A DNA stretch of 64,000 nt from Entophlyctis helioformis (Eukaryota; Chytridiomycota; Chytridiomycetes; Chytridiales; Chytriomycetaceae): assembly GCA_025526915.1 (NCBI GenBank), contig JAHLKH010000079.1, positions 1-64,000 of the forward strand, given 5' to 3'. Positions 24,196-37,051 of the stretch are shown one piece after another. The notes beneath the pieces are model-generated. The model made no database searches, was not told where the DNA came from, and was given only the letters and a program-made list of their open reading frames with translations. Numbering within the stretch: the first letter of the stretch is position 1; each line of letters starts with the position of its first letter. Made by a program: the position numbers and the translations under genes.

Positions 24196-27100
24196 TTAGC
24201 GCTTTGCGCCTACTTTTTTCTTTTTGTCAGAGGGCTCGTCTCCAGCAGTTTGCTCTGCCGCAAGCTCTGCCGCGCGCACCGCCGCCTCTTGCATAGCCTT
24301 GACCTTTGCCTGATACTCTTCAACCTCCTTTGTGATTCGCTGCCGATACGCGTCACGTCGCACGGAATCGACTCTATTCCAGTTGTCCATATCTTTCAAC
24401 CTTTCCTCGACAAGATCGGTCAAGAGCCTTTTTTGGTTTGATCGGCGGTCTTTGTTGTCACTCCGCTGATTCTTGATTGCTGTTTGGCTTGACTCATGAT
24501 CAACGAGACGAATTCGACGCTCTTGCAATTGTTGCTCCATGTCTGAAACGGAGAGGACGTGTGGCGGTCGAGGTTCCAGGACAGCTGGAAACAGCGGCCT
24601 AAAGCAAATTACAGACTGGGTCCGTTCACGTGTCTCTGCGACCTGGTCCGTTTGAATCGCGCCAGTCGTGTTGTTTGCTGGTGCACCGGCAACGTTTGGA
24701 CCTGGAGCACCTGAAATTGTTGTGGCACCTGCAGCAAGAGCGACAGCAGAAGCAGCAACGCCAGCGATTGAGGTGTTTCCAGCTACACCGGCGGATGGCG
24801 TGCCTCCAGTGATGCTACTCGGAGATCCTTGTCTTCTGGCCCCATTGCGATCGTCCTTGTCCTTGTCTGCTGCCAAGAGTACTTTGGGCGACATCGTCTT
24901 CAGAATCGTCCATGGCTTGCAGATGCTAACTTCGCCGAGCTCGAGCAAAACAGGACGGACCAAGCCGCCTTCAACCAGCCTGAGATACATGTCGCGAAGC
25001 TCTCGTGAACGCGACATGCGACCAGGTGACGTCGACTCCCACTGCTCCTTGATTGCGCGATGCCGGTCTTCTTTCTCGGTGTCTTTTGTGACAACAAGCG
25101 TCGCTGTGTCTGTTGATATAATACGAAGATGCCAGAAGCAGTCTGTTTCGTTGGCAGCTGCCGTAGTTGTTGTCGCTTGTTGGCCTTGATTGCCACCAGC
25201 ACTCATCGTTGGCTTCTTCTTTTTCGCCGAGCTGGTTGTCTTGACGCCGCGAGAATTGGGCCGCGCCGAATCAGTTCCCGAGAGAGCCGCAGCAAGTGCA
25301 AGCCGACCAGTCTCAGTCTCTTCGATCGACGCTTGCAGAATGTATTTATGCTTTGGGCTTTGCGGCTGTTCGGTGCAGCGCCAATGTGTTAAACGTCCGT
25401 TTTTGGGCATCCTGATTCCTGCTTCAACCATTAAATCGATTATCTAGAATATCACTTACAAGTCCCGCAGCAGCAGCAGCAGCAGCCGCAGCAGCAGCAG
25501 CCGCCGCAGCCCCTTTCTTGTCGTCTTTTCCTTTCTCGTTTGACTTGGCCACGGTGTCTTCACTGTGGTGAAGTGTAACTGAATAGCACGTTGCGCATCC
25601 TTTACCCTTTGCAATAAAGATCTCGTTGTCGTTATCGAATATCTGCAGCCGGATCCATACGTTTGGCACAGAGAACGTCACTTGCATCGCTGCGTTGTTG
25701 ACTGCAGCGTCCTTGACTTTCAAAACATATCTATAGATGCACGTGGCAAGGTATGGCGTGTTAGATAACACAGAATCATCAACAAGCAATTGTATATATA
25801 CCTGAACAAAACAAAATGTTTGTTCTGGAAGTACGACTCTTCAAAATCTTGCACAATTGGCTTCGTGGAAACAAGCTCCTTCTCAACTGGAACCGCCAGA
25901 ATGCTGTCTGAGATCAGCCGAGCCTTCCATTTTGACGGTGGCCGGCCAGTTGAGGTACGCGAGTCTGCAACAATGGTGTAGCCATTCTGTTTGAACAAGT
26001 GTTTTGCTGCCGTGAGTGACTCTCAATCCAAGCACCACTCGCATTTTGCCATTGTCTTCTTCTGCTTACCTTGGTTGGCTGATAAACTTGAGGATGAAGG
26101 CTGTAAAAGACTTCCTGCATTTCTTGGCCAGTGTCGTTGTTGACTACACGCACACAGGTGTTGGCTTGCATCGAGTCTGGGACATACAGATTGATACCGA
26201 GGTACATCGGATCAGTGACCATAATCACGTGTCTGGTGACCGACACATTAGATGCTGCTGTCAGCTCTATGACCATTACGTCTGCACGACATTGGCATCG
26301 AGAACTGACTTGAACAGGATAAACCACGTTCCTGCTTGCTGAGCTGGAAGGGTGTCCTCAATCTCACGAATTTTGAGTCCATGTTTTTCCACTAGGTGCT
26401 TTCCTTCATCCTCGAGAAGAAAGTCATCGCGCGACAGGATGGTCATGGTGCTGGATGTTGAGCAATCCACATTGAACCGAAACGCTTTCCCTGCTTGTCA
26501 AATCAGTACCAGCGACAAATCATCTGCAACATATTATCAGTTGGTATGCATACCCTGGAGGCACGCGCACAATGCTCGAGGAACAGCAGTTGGTGGAGAT
26601 TCGCAATACAGGCTGTTTGTGGGCAACACTCTTCCACGAATACTCTTCGATCGAGACGGACGGTACTGAAACAACTGTGTTTTGGCGAATCCGACAAAAA
26701 CTGGAAAAGGCAACCAGAATCACTGCATCTTTTCCTTCATCTGCCACAGCTGTTGTTGGTGTTAGCTCATGAGCAGTCTTTTGTTACTCCAAAACCTAGA
26801 CATGGATGTTTACACAAGACAGAAGGAATCTTGTAGGTCTCGCTTGACTTTGAAGGGTCATTGATTTGGCTGATGGTTTTAACAAGCTTGTATGTGTTTG
26901 CCAAATGATAGACGGTTACGGTTCTAACCATGGAACGGATAAGTTGGCGATAAGATTCATCGCTAGCTGCCCGTCAACAATGTGCACATACGTAAAATTC
27001 TGACAAAACTCAGCGTAGGACATCCAAAAGTCGGCAAACTCGAGCGAATCGTCGCTCTTTTCCTTTGGATTCAACGCACGCTTGAAACTTTTTACGTTGC

Positions 27101-28968
27101 CGTATAATGGTCAGCTTGCAAACAAAATCAACACAGAAAGACAAGGTACTGTCAGCACTCACCCTGCCGAGTAGTAGCAACGAATCTTGAGGGAAATGCT
27201 TGGTTCGTTGGAAGGCTGACCAGCCACATCTTGAAGGTCGCGGACATCACACACGCGATACGGATAAGAAAGGCTCTTCATGTCGGCTTTGTCGCCCTCC
27301 TTTCCCGTTGCATACTGTTAGTATGATAGAGTCAAGCTAGCGGCAATGTCGCTGCAGAAAATCACGCACAATTGTTTTGCTTACGTCGCTATTCTTGTTG
27401 GCGAACACGATTGTCGCATTCGAGACTGGTGTTTGTCGCATCAATGTTGCAGAGGCTAGTGTTGCTCGATCGGGAGGTATTCCTCCCTTGGCAACCCCAG
27501 CGTCTCGCGTCGGGACCGAATTCAACTGCTGCGTCATGCTGGGGTTTCGCCCAAGGCTTGTATTGGTCGACGCCAGTCCACTCATGGGCTTGTTGTTCGT
27601 CAGCGAAAAAAGGATTGGGCCAAGGTGTCCAATGCTCCGGCTACGAATCGGCAGTCTCTCTGGGATCCATCCGCGCAAGCAATGCAGAACGTCAAAGTCT
27701 CCTGTTTCGCACAATCCTTCGCATTCTTTGTAGCTATGCGATGCCACAACAAGATATTGTCAGAGGTAGCAAATCACATGAACGTCAACTTTGCATCAAA
27801 GTTGGCACATTCAAGTCATGCAATACCTCAGGTTTGCAACCTTGAGAAGAGCCTTGCACAGTAGCATTGGCCAAAGCTCGTATACAATTGGGCTTGAAAC
27901 AAAGAGGGGCTTTCCAGTGACATCGACAGGAATCCGATCATCAATCGTGATCTTCCTCCATGCACCGAGCCAGTACAGCTTGACAATGTATTTTCCTGAA
28001 GCGTTGTATGTTGGCACGCCGTCCTTTGCTTTTGGATAGATTGAGTCCCACGGATTGAACTCTTCGTTGAGGTTGGGGGCTGCTTTGGCTGCTTTGTGCT
28101 GCTCGTGAAGAAAGTGCAAAACCGCAAGCAAACCGCGCATGAACTCTGAGCTGAGCAGATGCTTGTTTGATTGAAAGAATTTGGATGTGCCAACGAGACT
28201 CTCGGGATGGTTGTCATTTGTTGGATCCTTGGTTGAGTTGGTCGATGTTGCTGGAACAGAGATGCTGGGACCAGTTGGCGTTTCCTTCTTCTGCTGATTT
28301 TGAGGCAGCACCGATGATTCCTCGACACCAGTGTCTTGAGCAGAAGCAGCAAGGTTTGTGTTGGAGTCCGACGCAACGGTAGACACAATCGAAGGTGATA
28401 TTGATCCGCGGTTTCGGTTGAGACTTGCCGTTGGGTCGCCTCCAGCATCTGCAGTCACGGAAACACGCTCTGGTAGTTCTGGCATCGCTTGTAGACCGTG
28501 GTCGCCAGCGCGTTGAACACCCGTTGCGCCACTTGCGAAACCAGCAGATGCTGAAAACAGCGAGTCGCGCGATGCTGGCAATACTGCGCTTCCGTCGAGT
28601 GAGGTGACAGCTTCGAGCCGGCCAGCCGTTCCCAAATGAACACCAGAAGCGGCGGCTGAAAATGGCGAGACGGAAAGGGGTGTTTGTGCCTGGAAGAGCT
28701 CGTCCATGCCGGCAACGGACTGTACGATGATAGGCGGCTGTCCCTCTCCAATGATTTCGTTTGGCCGTTTGGTGCTGTCAACCAGCTTGCGCAACGAACG
28801 CGGCAGCCAAACCATGCCCTCGGGGTCCTCAAAGGCGTGCTTGGTGTTCCACTTTTCTGCCGCCACTTCATTCTCTGACCACTCTGGCCATATCACGACT
28901 GGCTGCTCGGGAAGGTTGTCATCGTCGCGCTTGCCATACACGGCATTATGCTTTGGTGGTGGTGGCAT
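24196..28968 (-). CDS. ADGB: Androglobin-like protein: calpain-like domain and C-terminal region, no globin seen
   Basis: Eleven exons were read: 28968-27827, 27733-27385, 27314-27163, 27087-26992, 26923-26796, 26749-26554, 26490-26310, 26232-26070, 26019-25802, 25730-25460 and 25365-24196, about 1,350 residues. The calpain-like part has VIWPEWSENEVAAEKW, GKYIVKLYWLGAWRKITIDD, ELWPMLLCKALLK and LRGWIPERLPI. Then come DFWMSYAEFCQNF and two beta-rich segments. The C-terminus carries FWHLRIISTDTATLVVTKD and a long charged coiled coil. In animals a permuted globin sits between these parts; here no segment of that length or with globin motifs is present. Junction 26554/26490 is off by one nucleotide under GT-AG rules, so a small error or unusual splice remains. 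Animal androglobin acts in sperm and cilia. Confidence 0.82.
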
Positions 28969-29692
28969 CTAGGGTAGCGTAACATACCAATACCGGTTCG
29001 GGTCAGCCATCTGCATGGACGGCCAGTGGGCGACGCACATCTGCAAGCATTCACCTACAAGTACGCGGCGTGTTTGGCCGATCGGGAGGTGGCCCAATTC
29101 AATAAAACCACAACGTGGAATGCAGGCCACGTAAGGTCACATGACTTGTTAACAGGCTGTGGGAAGACTGGTGGCTGCTGGATGGCACGATACAATGCTT
29201 TGATGCCGATGAGGTGCGCTGGCGTGGCTGGATCGTGGCTGGCTGGCATGTGCGACAAGTAGAGCGGCCAGTCTCCAAGCAGCAGATTCTACGGCAGTAG
29301 ATCTGTGTGTGCATGATCGTGTCAGTTGGTGCATGGATGCATGGCACTGGACGCACATCAGAGACACATGGACATATCCAGATGCCTGATGAGAAACTTC
29401 TCAAGCACAGCGTGCCGGCCACCTTGGCCTGTAAAGTCGATGCTAAATGCCCAGATAACGGCTCGGTGATGAGCTCGCTGATGGCGTGCGGTTGAGCGGC
29501 AAGTGCAGCAGCGTCTGGATCTGGGATGGGCCGACGCTGCTGTACCACTCGTGTGTGCATAACGCAGTGTCAGCAACGCGCTTGAGCAGACCCAACGCGG
29601 CAAGATCTTGAGCCAGCCAATCAGATAGATCCACTATCGGTGGTGATATGAGAACCGGGCACAGCTACTTCATCTCCGCTTCAGTCTGCACA
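28969..29692. other. Divergent promoter region of androglobin and CNBD2-like genes, with doubtful minus-strand coding signal
   Basis: 724 bp separate the two start codons. On the minus strand, 29634-29443 is open and reads like protein (DLSDWLAQDLAALGLLKRVA), and shifted frames downstream also look coding (WAFSIDFTGQGG, near 29450-29370). I found no start codon or splice pattern that joins them, and I recognise no family. This could be a small gene, a decayed gene or chance. Confidence 0.3.
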
Positions 29693-32600
29693 ATGGCATC
29701 GCTCACCGCTGCTGCACCCACCACGCCAACATCACCTTCACAGCCACATAGAAGAGCAAGCGCTGTGGGATCGCCGCTTCTGTCAGCATTTGGACACCAT
29801 CGCAAGCAGTCCACTGCAGGACTTGCCGTTGCTCCCTCGCCATTGACTCTCACCCTTGACGTGGGATCTGCCTCGACAACGCCCCGAACATCGCAAGGTA
29901 CTGTGGCTGGCTGTGGTGGCTTGCGAAACTTGTGACTTATTGCCAAGACCAGATCACGTGCAGACCTCCAATCTCGATGCAGGTCAGCAGCGTCGGCCTG
30001 TTCGCCGTACTTCTGTCAGCAACAGCGACAGCAGCGGACCGAGGCCAGCCGCCAACAGCGCGATCGAACCTTCCCCAATGAGCGTTACTGGCATCGGATC
30101 ACCCTCATCACCTCAACAGCAGCCGGCAAAAGCAAGGCGGCGTCCGTCCACGAGCAGTGGTGCTGGAGCAAACGTGCCTACAATCGATGCCATGGTCGGA
30201 TCTTCGCCATCGCAAACGCTTACCATTGGCAACTTTCCATCGCCCGGATCTCCTGCGACTATGCCTGCCGAATCAAAAGCCTCCGCGGCTATGCCTGGAT
30301 CTGTGATTGGATCGGGGGTGCCGGCAATCGCATCCAGTGCCAACAAAGGTATGGCGAATGGGCTTGTGTTGGCCGTCGAAGGCAAGCATTCCCAATCCGC
30401 CGATCAAACAGTTGCTCCGGCACTACACTCTCCATCATCTACCCAACAACTGCAGCCACACATTGCAGGCGGGGCAGAACGATCGCTACGACCATCAACC
30501 GTTGGACGCCGAACAAGCATAGCTGGGACTGCGAAGATAGAGGTTGCACCGCTGGCCATCTCCGTGATGCATGGGGTTGCAGATCAAGCCAACGACAAAA
30601 CGCCCGAGTCGCCTCGAATCAATGCACCACCAACCCACGGCCGTCCAACGCGTCGAGCCAGCGTGATTGTTCGCACCAGTACTGGTGCTGACATGCCACT
30701 GTCGCCGGTCCTTGGAGCCGCTTCCGAAACATTGACAGATACCACAGCTCCTTCCAAATCAATGCGGAAGCATTCCGGTTTGCGCATTGGAAGCATCAGC
30801 GGCCCTGATTCGTGTCCTGAAGGCAGCCCCAAATCAGCAACCATACCAGCTCCAGCGCCACAGCTGCCGCATCCCATCAGCACGACTCTCGCACCAAGTA
30901 CAGTCAGTGGATCGACACCAGCCTCGGCCGTGTCGCCGAGTGGATCTCCGGCATCTGCCACGTCGTTTAATCCAGCTGCCTATGTGCTGGCGGACAGTAC
31001 TGGTGCCGCAGAGCCGCAATTTCACCGTGTCAAGGCACCTTTGCGGCGTCAGAGTATTGCTGGAAAGCCACATCTACACGGGCTTCACGCGGAGGAGGAG
31101 GCAACAGCAACACTCGACCTTCTTCTGCCAGGATCTACAGCTGCTGGAGCGAGCGGCGTGCATCCAGTCCCGCCAACATTACCAGGGGCAGGCCAGTGCG
31201 CTGCAAAGCCGGCCAGCTTGTCTGACGGCAACGCATCTCCTTCACTTGGCCGCCAACCAAGTGCACACAACTCCACGGAAAGCCCTCTTCTGGGGCGGCA
31301 CCGCCGAGGATCTATTTTGGGCCATTCGCCACTCAAGATGACCGTCACAACAGATCTTGATTCGCCAGCAGATGCGCATGCTCGTGACGCCTCCCTTGCA
31401 TCGTCCACAACAAGCCGTGCACCAAATTCGAGCGCAAACGACTTTACACCATCCATGGCACGATCCAGACGCGCAAGCACAACTGCGCAATCGTCGCCAC
31501 TCCGCCCTACTTCAAGCCAAGCCGGGGCGTCTCTTGCAGAGGATCAGACCGAAGGCTCGGCCACTTTGCCAGTGTTTGAATCGCCTGCCCCCATCGCACG
31601 ACGAAAGAGTATCATGCAGTCGTCGTCTGGAGACACACCCTCAAACATTCGACGTGGATCAATCATTTCAGGCAGGACCATGGAAGCAGCAATGGCTGCA
31701 GCCACAGCGTCTGCAGCAGGATCAGCAGTGGGGTCAGGATCGTCAACTCCGACTGGCGGTACTGGAGCTGTCATGGGCACTGTTTCGGGTATCTCCGGAA
31801 CGTCAGGCGGATCAAGTAGTTCAAGTGCATCCGACGTCAAGAACGTTCTTGAGAAACATCGAAAGACAATGCTTCGGCTAGACACAAACACAAATCTCAA
31901 GATCAAAAAGGACGGCTGTGCTCCGTCGCCCATGTCTGCTCGTGGAAAAGGCCCGGCGATACCGCTTCCTCTGCAGACCAATAGCGAGAGTATTGACGCG
32001 TCCGCCGTCATCAGCGGCCAACTGATGGGGGGCAGTGCGGGTGAGTGCGTAGGCGGCTCAACAACAGGCGGTGGGCAGCTTTTGCAGCGCGGAAACACAC
32101 TGCGGCAGCAAGATCGCGGATTATCGTCTCCATCTGTAGCGAGTTTCTCAGCCATGCTGCCTCTGCCTGGAATTCACGGCGGAAAGGCCCAGCCATCTCC
32201 CTCTGGTCTTGGGCTGCTGGCCGTGACGTTTGCGTCATCTTCGTCACCTTCCGGCTCTGATGACGACCATAGCGTCAATATCGGCAAACGCAGTTCACCG
32301 GATCTTTTATCCACGTCATCTCGCGCGCGACCCCACTCTGCCCTTCGTGGCTTGACATGTGGCACGCCCAAAGACCGATCGGTGCTCTTGAAGTGGATTC
32401 GTTTGTCACGCAGCATCTTGCGCAGCATGCGTGTCACACGATCCGTGTTCAAAAACGCGCGCGTTACAGCCTGGCATGGTGAGCGGCGACTGTCTCCCGA
32501 GACCCGAAAGGACGATCCGTTGTCCAAATCGTCAACGACTCTCGGACGCTGCGCGCCGTCAGATACAAACTTTAGGTCGGACGAGCAGCGCATCGCAAAA

Positions 32601-34001
32601 ATGCTGGAGCTGCTGGACACACCAGTGGAAACCAGGTCAAAGGACACCGTGCAGCTCCTGGAAGTGATGTTGTCGAGCATGCCTTCGTTTGCAAGACACT
32701 CGCGCGAAGTCAGGATTGGAATCGCTTCGCACGGAACAAGACTGCGCTGCGCAGCCAACAAGGTGATCGTCCGACAGGGACATCGAGCCACTGCAACGTA
32801 TTTTGTCTTGTCCGGCACATGCGAGGAAGAGCGCGTATCCCTTGTTGGCGACGGTAGTGCTGGACTCATCAGGCGCATGGAGGTTGCCCTCGGCTCATGT
32901 ATTGGCGACTGCGGCGTGCATGAAGGAAAAGAGCGTCGCTTGGCAACAGTCGTCGCCACAAGCATGACCCAACTCTTATGCATCGATCGCGATGTACTGC
33001 GAGGGCTGATCAACACGGATGCACGTGCGCAAATGCCTCAGCGGCTGGACATCCTCGCAGGCGTGCCAGCTCTCGTCAATGTACCACCCGAACTTCTCCA
33101 CACCATCGCCCGGCATTGCAAGGCTCTTCGCTTTGAGGCTGGCTCTATCATTCTGCAAGCACGCGGCGATCGATCTCATCTCTACTTTATGACTAGCGGC
33201 CATTGCAAAGCGATCCGAAGTGTGCCATTCAGGAGACTGCTAAAGTCACCACCAGGAAGCCATGTCTCGCTCAAACCGCTCGAGCCAGGCGTTACTGTTC
33301 TCAACCCAAGCCTTGAGGAGTCTACCTTTCTGACGCTCCATGCTGGCGATATCTCGGCTGGCGACTATTTCCCACGCTTGAGTTTGACACGCTCAGAGTA
33401 TCACGAGTTCAAAGCACAGCTCGTTCCCAGCAGCAAGCTTGTGCTACTTCTCGAAGCTCTTCTAGCGCACGGACCTCGGCAGTTTGAGGATGCGTTCATG
33501 TCTAGCGAAAACAACCTGGTCTTCGCCAAGCCAGCCGATTCGCTAAAGATTGTAGACATGACTATCCCGCAAGAAGCCGAAGACGCCATGATTGCATTGG
33601 ATATGGAGGTTACAGCGTCAAGCCGCGTTGACTGTTTACAGATCGGCCGCGTCGATTTGATCAAGATCCTTACCGAGGAGGCGCTTGTCAATTTCGTCAA
33701 TCCGCGATACGAGAGCGTTGCTGGCATTGCGTTGTACGAGCTTCAAGAGGCGTATCTTGAGCGGCTTTCGGGCGATGCCGATGGACCAGTACGAGAGCAT
33801 GCACCGAAAAAAGGATCGGCAACCGGAAACAGGGAAATGGAAGACTGCCAAATAGCCAGCCCCACTCAAGTCGCTGGTGGAGGAGGACTGACAACTGGGC
33901 TGGTTGGATCGCTGGTTGGAGACGGCGATGCCGAAGTCAAAAAAGCGCCGCGACATCGTCAAAGCCGGAGGGGAGTGTCAGGCACAACGTCTGGCCATTG
34001 A
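29693..34001 (+). CDS. Cyclic-nucleotide-binding-domain protein, CNBD2-like
   Basis: Exons 29693-29897 and 29983-34001 give 1,407 residues. The first 850 or so are Ser/Pro/Thr-rich and probably disordered. After a basic segment (KWIRLSRSILRSMRVTR) comes a cyclic-nucleotide-binding fold: IASHGTRLRCAANKVIVRQG, TYFVLSGTCEEE, LGSCIGDCGV. A second, more divergent copy has LRFEAGSIILQARGDRSHL and YFMTSGHCKAIR. The full phosphate-binding cassette is not obvious in either copy, so nucleotide binding is unproven. Animal CNBD2 is needed for sperm flagella. The gene lies head to head with the androglobin-like gene, which fits a flagellated zoospore role; that link is inference. The 85-nt intron is placed so that TSQ joins GQQRR in phase. 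Confidence 0.75.
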
Positions 34002-34377
34002 AAATGTACCATGCTTCAAGATATATGGCAGGAAGAGACAAGACCCCGAAATGAATTGAGCTGTGCAGATCTTGCCACTGTTTGGAAGAAACGCTGCAGT
34101 GCCCAAGTGGCTGGAATGAGCGACTCTGGAAGGTGTGCTAGCCATTCGAACGCCAGTCGATGAGATTCAGCGAGTGGATGGCTTTGTCAACGCTTCTCGA
34201 TGTGCTCTGCGGTCAGGACCACGTGACTCTGTGTTCTATCCTTCTCATGCGCACTTTAACGGAATCAACGCACCACACGATGCCGTCCAACTGCATCCGG
34301 CTTCATATTGTAGAAGAGGATCAGCCAAACATGACATATTAGTCTCGCAAGTGGCAAACGCGCTGCCGGGAGTTCAT
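34002..34377. other. Convergent intergenic region between the CNBD2-like gene and PRP8
   Basis: 376 bp between two stop codons. It has one CACGTG core near 34220 and no other recognised element. Confidence 0.4.
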
Positions 34378-37016
34378 TCAAGAAAACTGATCGTCAAGGT
34401 CGGCATCCAGGCCACCGCCGCCGCCAACACCAGCACCAACACTGCCGAAGCCAGAGTCTTCGAGGCCGGCAAAGTTGAGGAAATGGTTGGGACGATGCAC
34501 CTCGTGGTAAAACTCTTTCGGGTTGTCAATCGCCAGCATGTACTTCATCTCCGGTCTGTGCTTGGCACCCATAAAGTTGTAGTTCCAAACGCCAGCCTCC
34601 GAGCCGCCTCCGGCCGCGTCTGGCACCATGAAAAAGCCAAGGAAACGGTCCGACAGAAGCATCTGCACCTTTTCATAGAACGACGGGAGGTAGCCTTGTG
34701 GGTTGACCGCGGTGTCCTTGTTGTTGCGTCCCCACTCAAAGCCAGAGGGCGTGAGCTTGTACGCCGTGAGCGAGCAGGATCCTGGCGTGAACGAGCATGT
34801 CAGAATAATGGTGCGGTCGCCGTCCCACTGTCCCTTGTTCTCCGCCATGATCTTGGCGTGCATGGTGACGTCCAGCGGGTTCAGTTGCGGCTGCTCATTG
34901 GGCTGCGTGTGGATCCAGCCGAGCGGCTCGTAATCTTTGAGGTACTCGTGGTCGGGAAGCATGTGCGGGAGGTGCACCTGCTGATGGGTGCCCCACTGCG
35001 GGACAAGCACGATGGCGCGGATCTCCTTGACTTGCGGCGCGTCTGGAGGGCTGACACCGTAGAGGTATCCAGCAATCTGGGTGCGAAGGTCCGAGATGCA
35101 AATGAACCGCTTGAGGATGTTCTTGGGCATGATGTACGTGAAGCCCGTCTCGCGAATGTCATCCGAGTTGACGTAGATGTGGTTTGTGCGAAGGTGCAGG
35201 TTGGTCGATGACACCGCACGGATGCGCCAGTCTGTCTTGGACGAGAACGTCTGCGACTCGTAGTTGGACGTGGTTGTGACAATAATCTCATCGCCGCGGA
35301 TGTTTTGCGTCTTTGTGGTGACGGCCGTGAGCTGCGACTGGTTCTGCTGCTGCTTCTCAATCTCGGCAATGTCCTGGCGCTGCTGGGAGGGTGCCGAGAT
35401 CTCCATACCGAGAATAATGTCACGGATCTCAGACGACGTGAGCGACGCGACATTGACGTTGTTCTTTTTGCCGTAGTCGCCTAGAATCAGATCCTTGAGC
35501 TCCGTTTCGATCTGGAACCACTCTTGGTCCGTGAGTGTCGGCCAGATGTGGTGCGGCTCCGTGATGACAGTCTTGTCTGGACGCAAAATCGCCTTGGTGC
35601 GCTCGTTGTTAACATGCAGAGCGCGCAGGATGAGAATCAGACGCAGGAACGCCGTGTAGCTTGAAATGCTCTTGAGCCAGTCGTCGAACAGGTTGAAGAG
35701 CACCATCTGCGGCTCGGTCGCCTTGAGAATCAGATCGCCAAACTTTTCAATCTTGAGACACGCCTGGAACGGAAGCTGCAGCTCTGATCCCTTGATCACA
35801 ATGTTTGGGAAGTCCAGACAGTGAACCTCGAGCGGATCAAGCATACCCTTGCGCGACACAATGATTTGCTTGGGCTGCTCCTCAATGGGCAGCGAACGAA
35901 TCAGGGCGGCGACTTCTTCAGCCGTCTTCCACTTGGCAAGCTGGCCGAGACGCTTCTGTCCGGCCCACACCGACGTGTGAATGATCTTGAGGAACAGCTG
36001 GCCAGTGCGCGGATTGAAGATGAAGATGGCACCGTTGATTGGCTTGGTCGTCAAGTTGCCCTCGAACGTCTTGTGGATGGTGACGCGGTACACGTTGGTG
36101 TCGTCCACAAACCAAATGATCTGGTTGGAGAACAGCTCGCCGTAGTTCTGGGACGAGAGGTACGGCTCGGTGGGCTCAGACGAGTACAGCTGCAGGCCCT
36201 TGCGGACACGCTCGCGAAGCACAAAGAGAGCAGGGTTCGACTTCATGATCTTGGCCATTGCCTGCTGCACGAGCGGCTTCATGCCTGGGAACCAGTTGCC
36301 ATATGCACTGGCAGGGAGAACAATACAAGCGTCAGAATCGGTTGGGCATGAGGACCATGACAATCATGCACACGCATGTCCATCATTACCTGTGCAGGTT
36401 GTAGGCAAGATCAATGCCGATCATGACACCGTGCGGCGACGGGTAGATGGACATGGAGTCTGTCGTGTAGTCGAGGTACTTGGCGCGTGTGTAGCGCTCA
36501 ATGTCGTGCGAGTCAAAGTCGCCCCAGCGAAGCTGTACATCGATCCAGTACTTTTGAGTCGTGGCGCCGTCAAACGAGTCCTTGGTGTCTGTGAGCAGCG
36601 ATGGACGCGAGACGTTCCACTTGTGGGCAGCAAACAATAGAATGTCGGCACACGAGCTGTTCATCTTGTACGACTTGCGTGGGTGGATCGTTTCCTTCTG
36701 AACAGTCTCGATGCCAAGGGCTTCGAGCTCCTGGTCAAAGATCTGGCACAAATCCATGACGACACTTTCGTGGATCTTTTGCCACAAGTGGGCACGGAAA
36801 ATCTGGATGAGCGAGATCTTGAGCGTCGGAATCTTGCCGTGCATGAAGATGCCCGTCAAGTCAAGCTGGACCTGGAAACCAACATACACATTGGCGCGGT
36901 TGATGGTCGGCGACCACCAAAGCGTGAAGCGACGGTTGGGGATCTGGTTGAGTCCAGAGCGCTGGGCATTGGTGAGTTTCTTGAACTTCATCGACTCTTC
37001 AAAGCCAGATGCCTTT

Positions 37017-37051
<35 letters not shown>

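Noticed and set aside
25444..25459. An apparent 16-nt intron (GTAAGT to CTAG) in the androglobin-like gene
   Set aside because: A 94-nt intron (25366-25459) using the same donor and a CAG acceptor keeps frame and restores QSPKHKYILQAS, so no micro-intron is needed.
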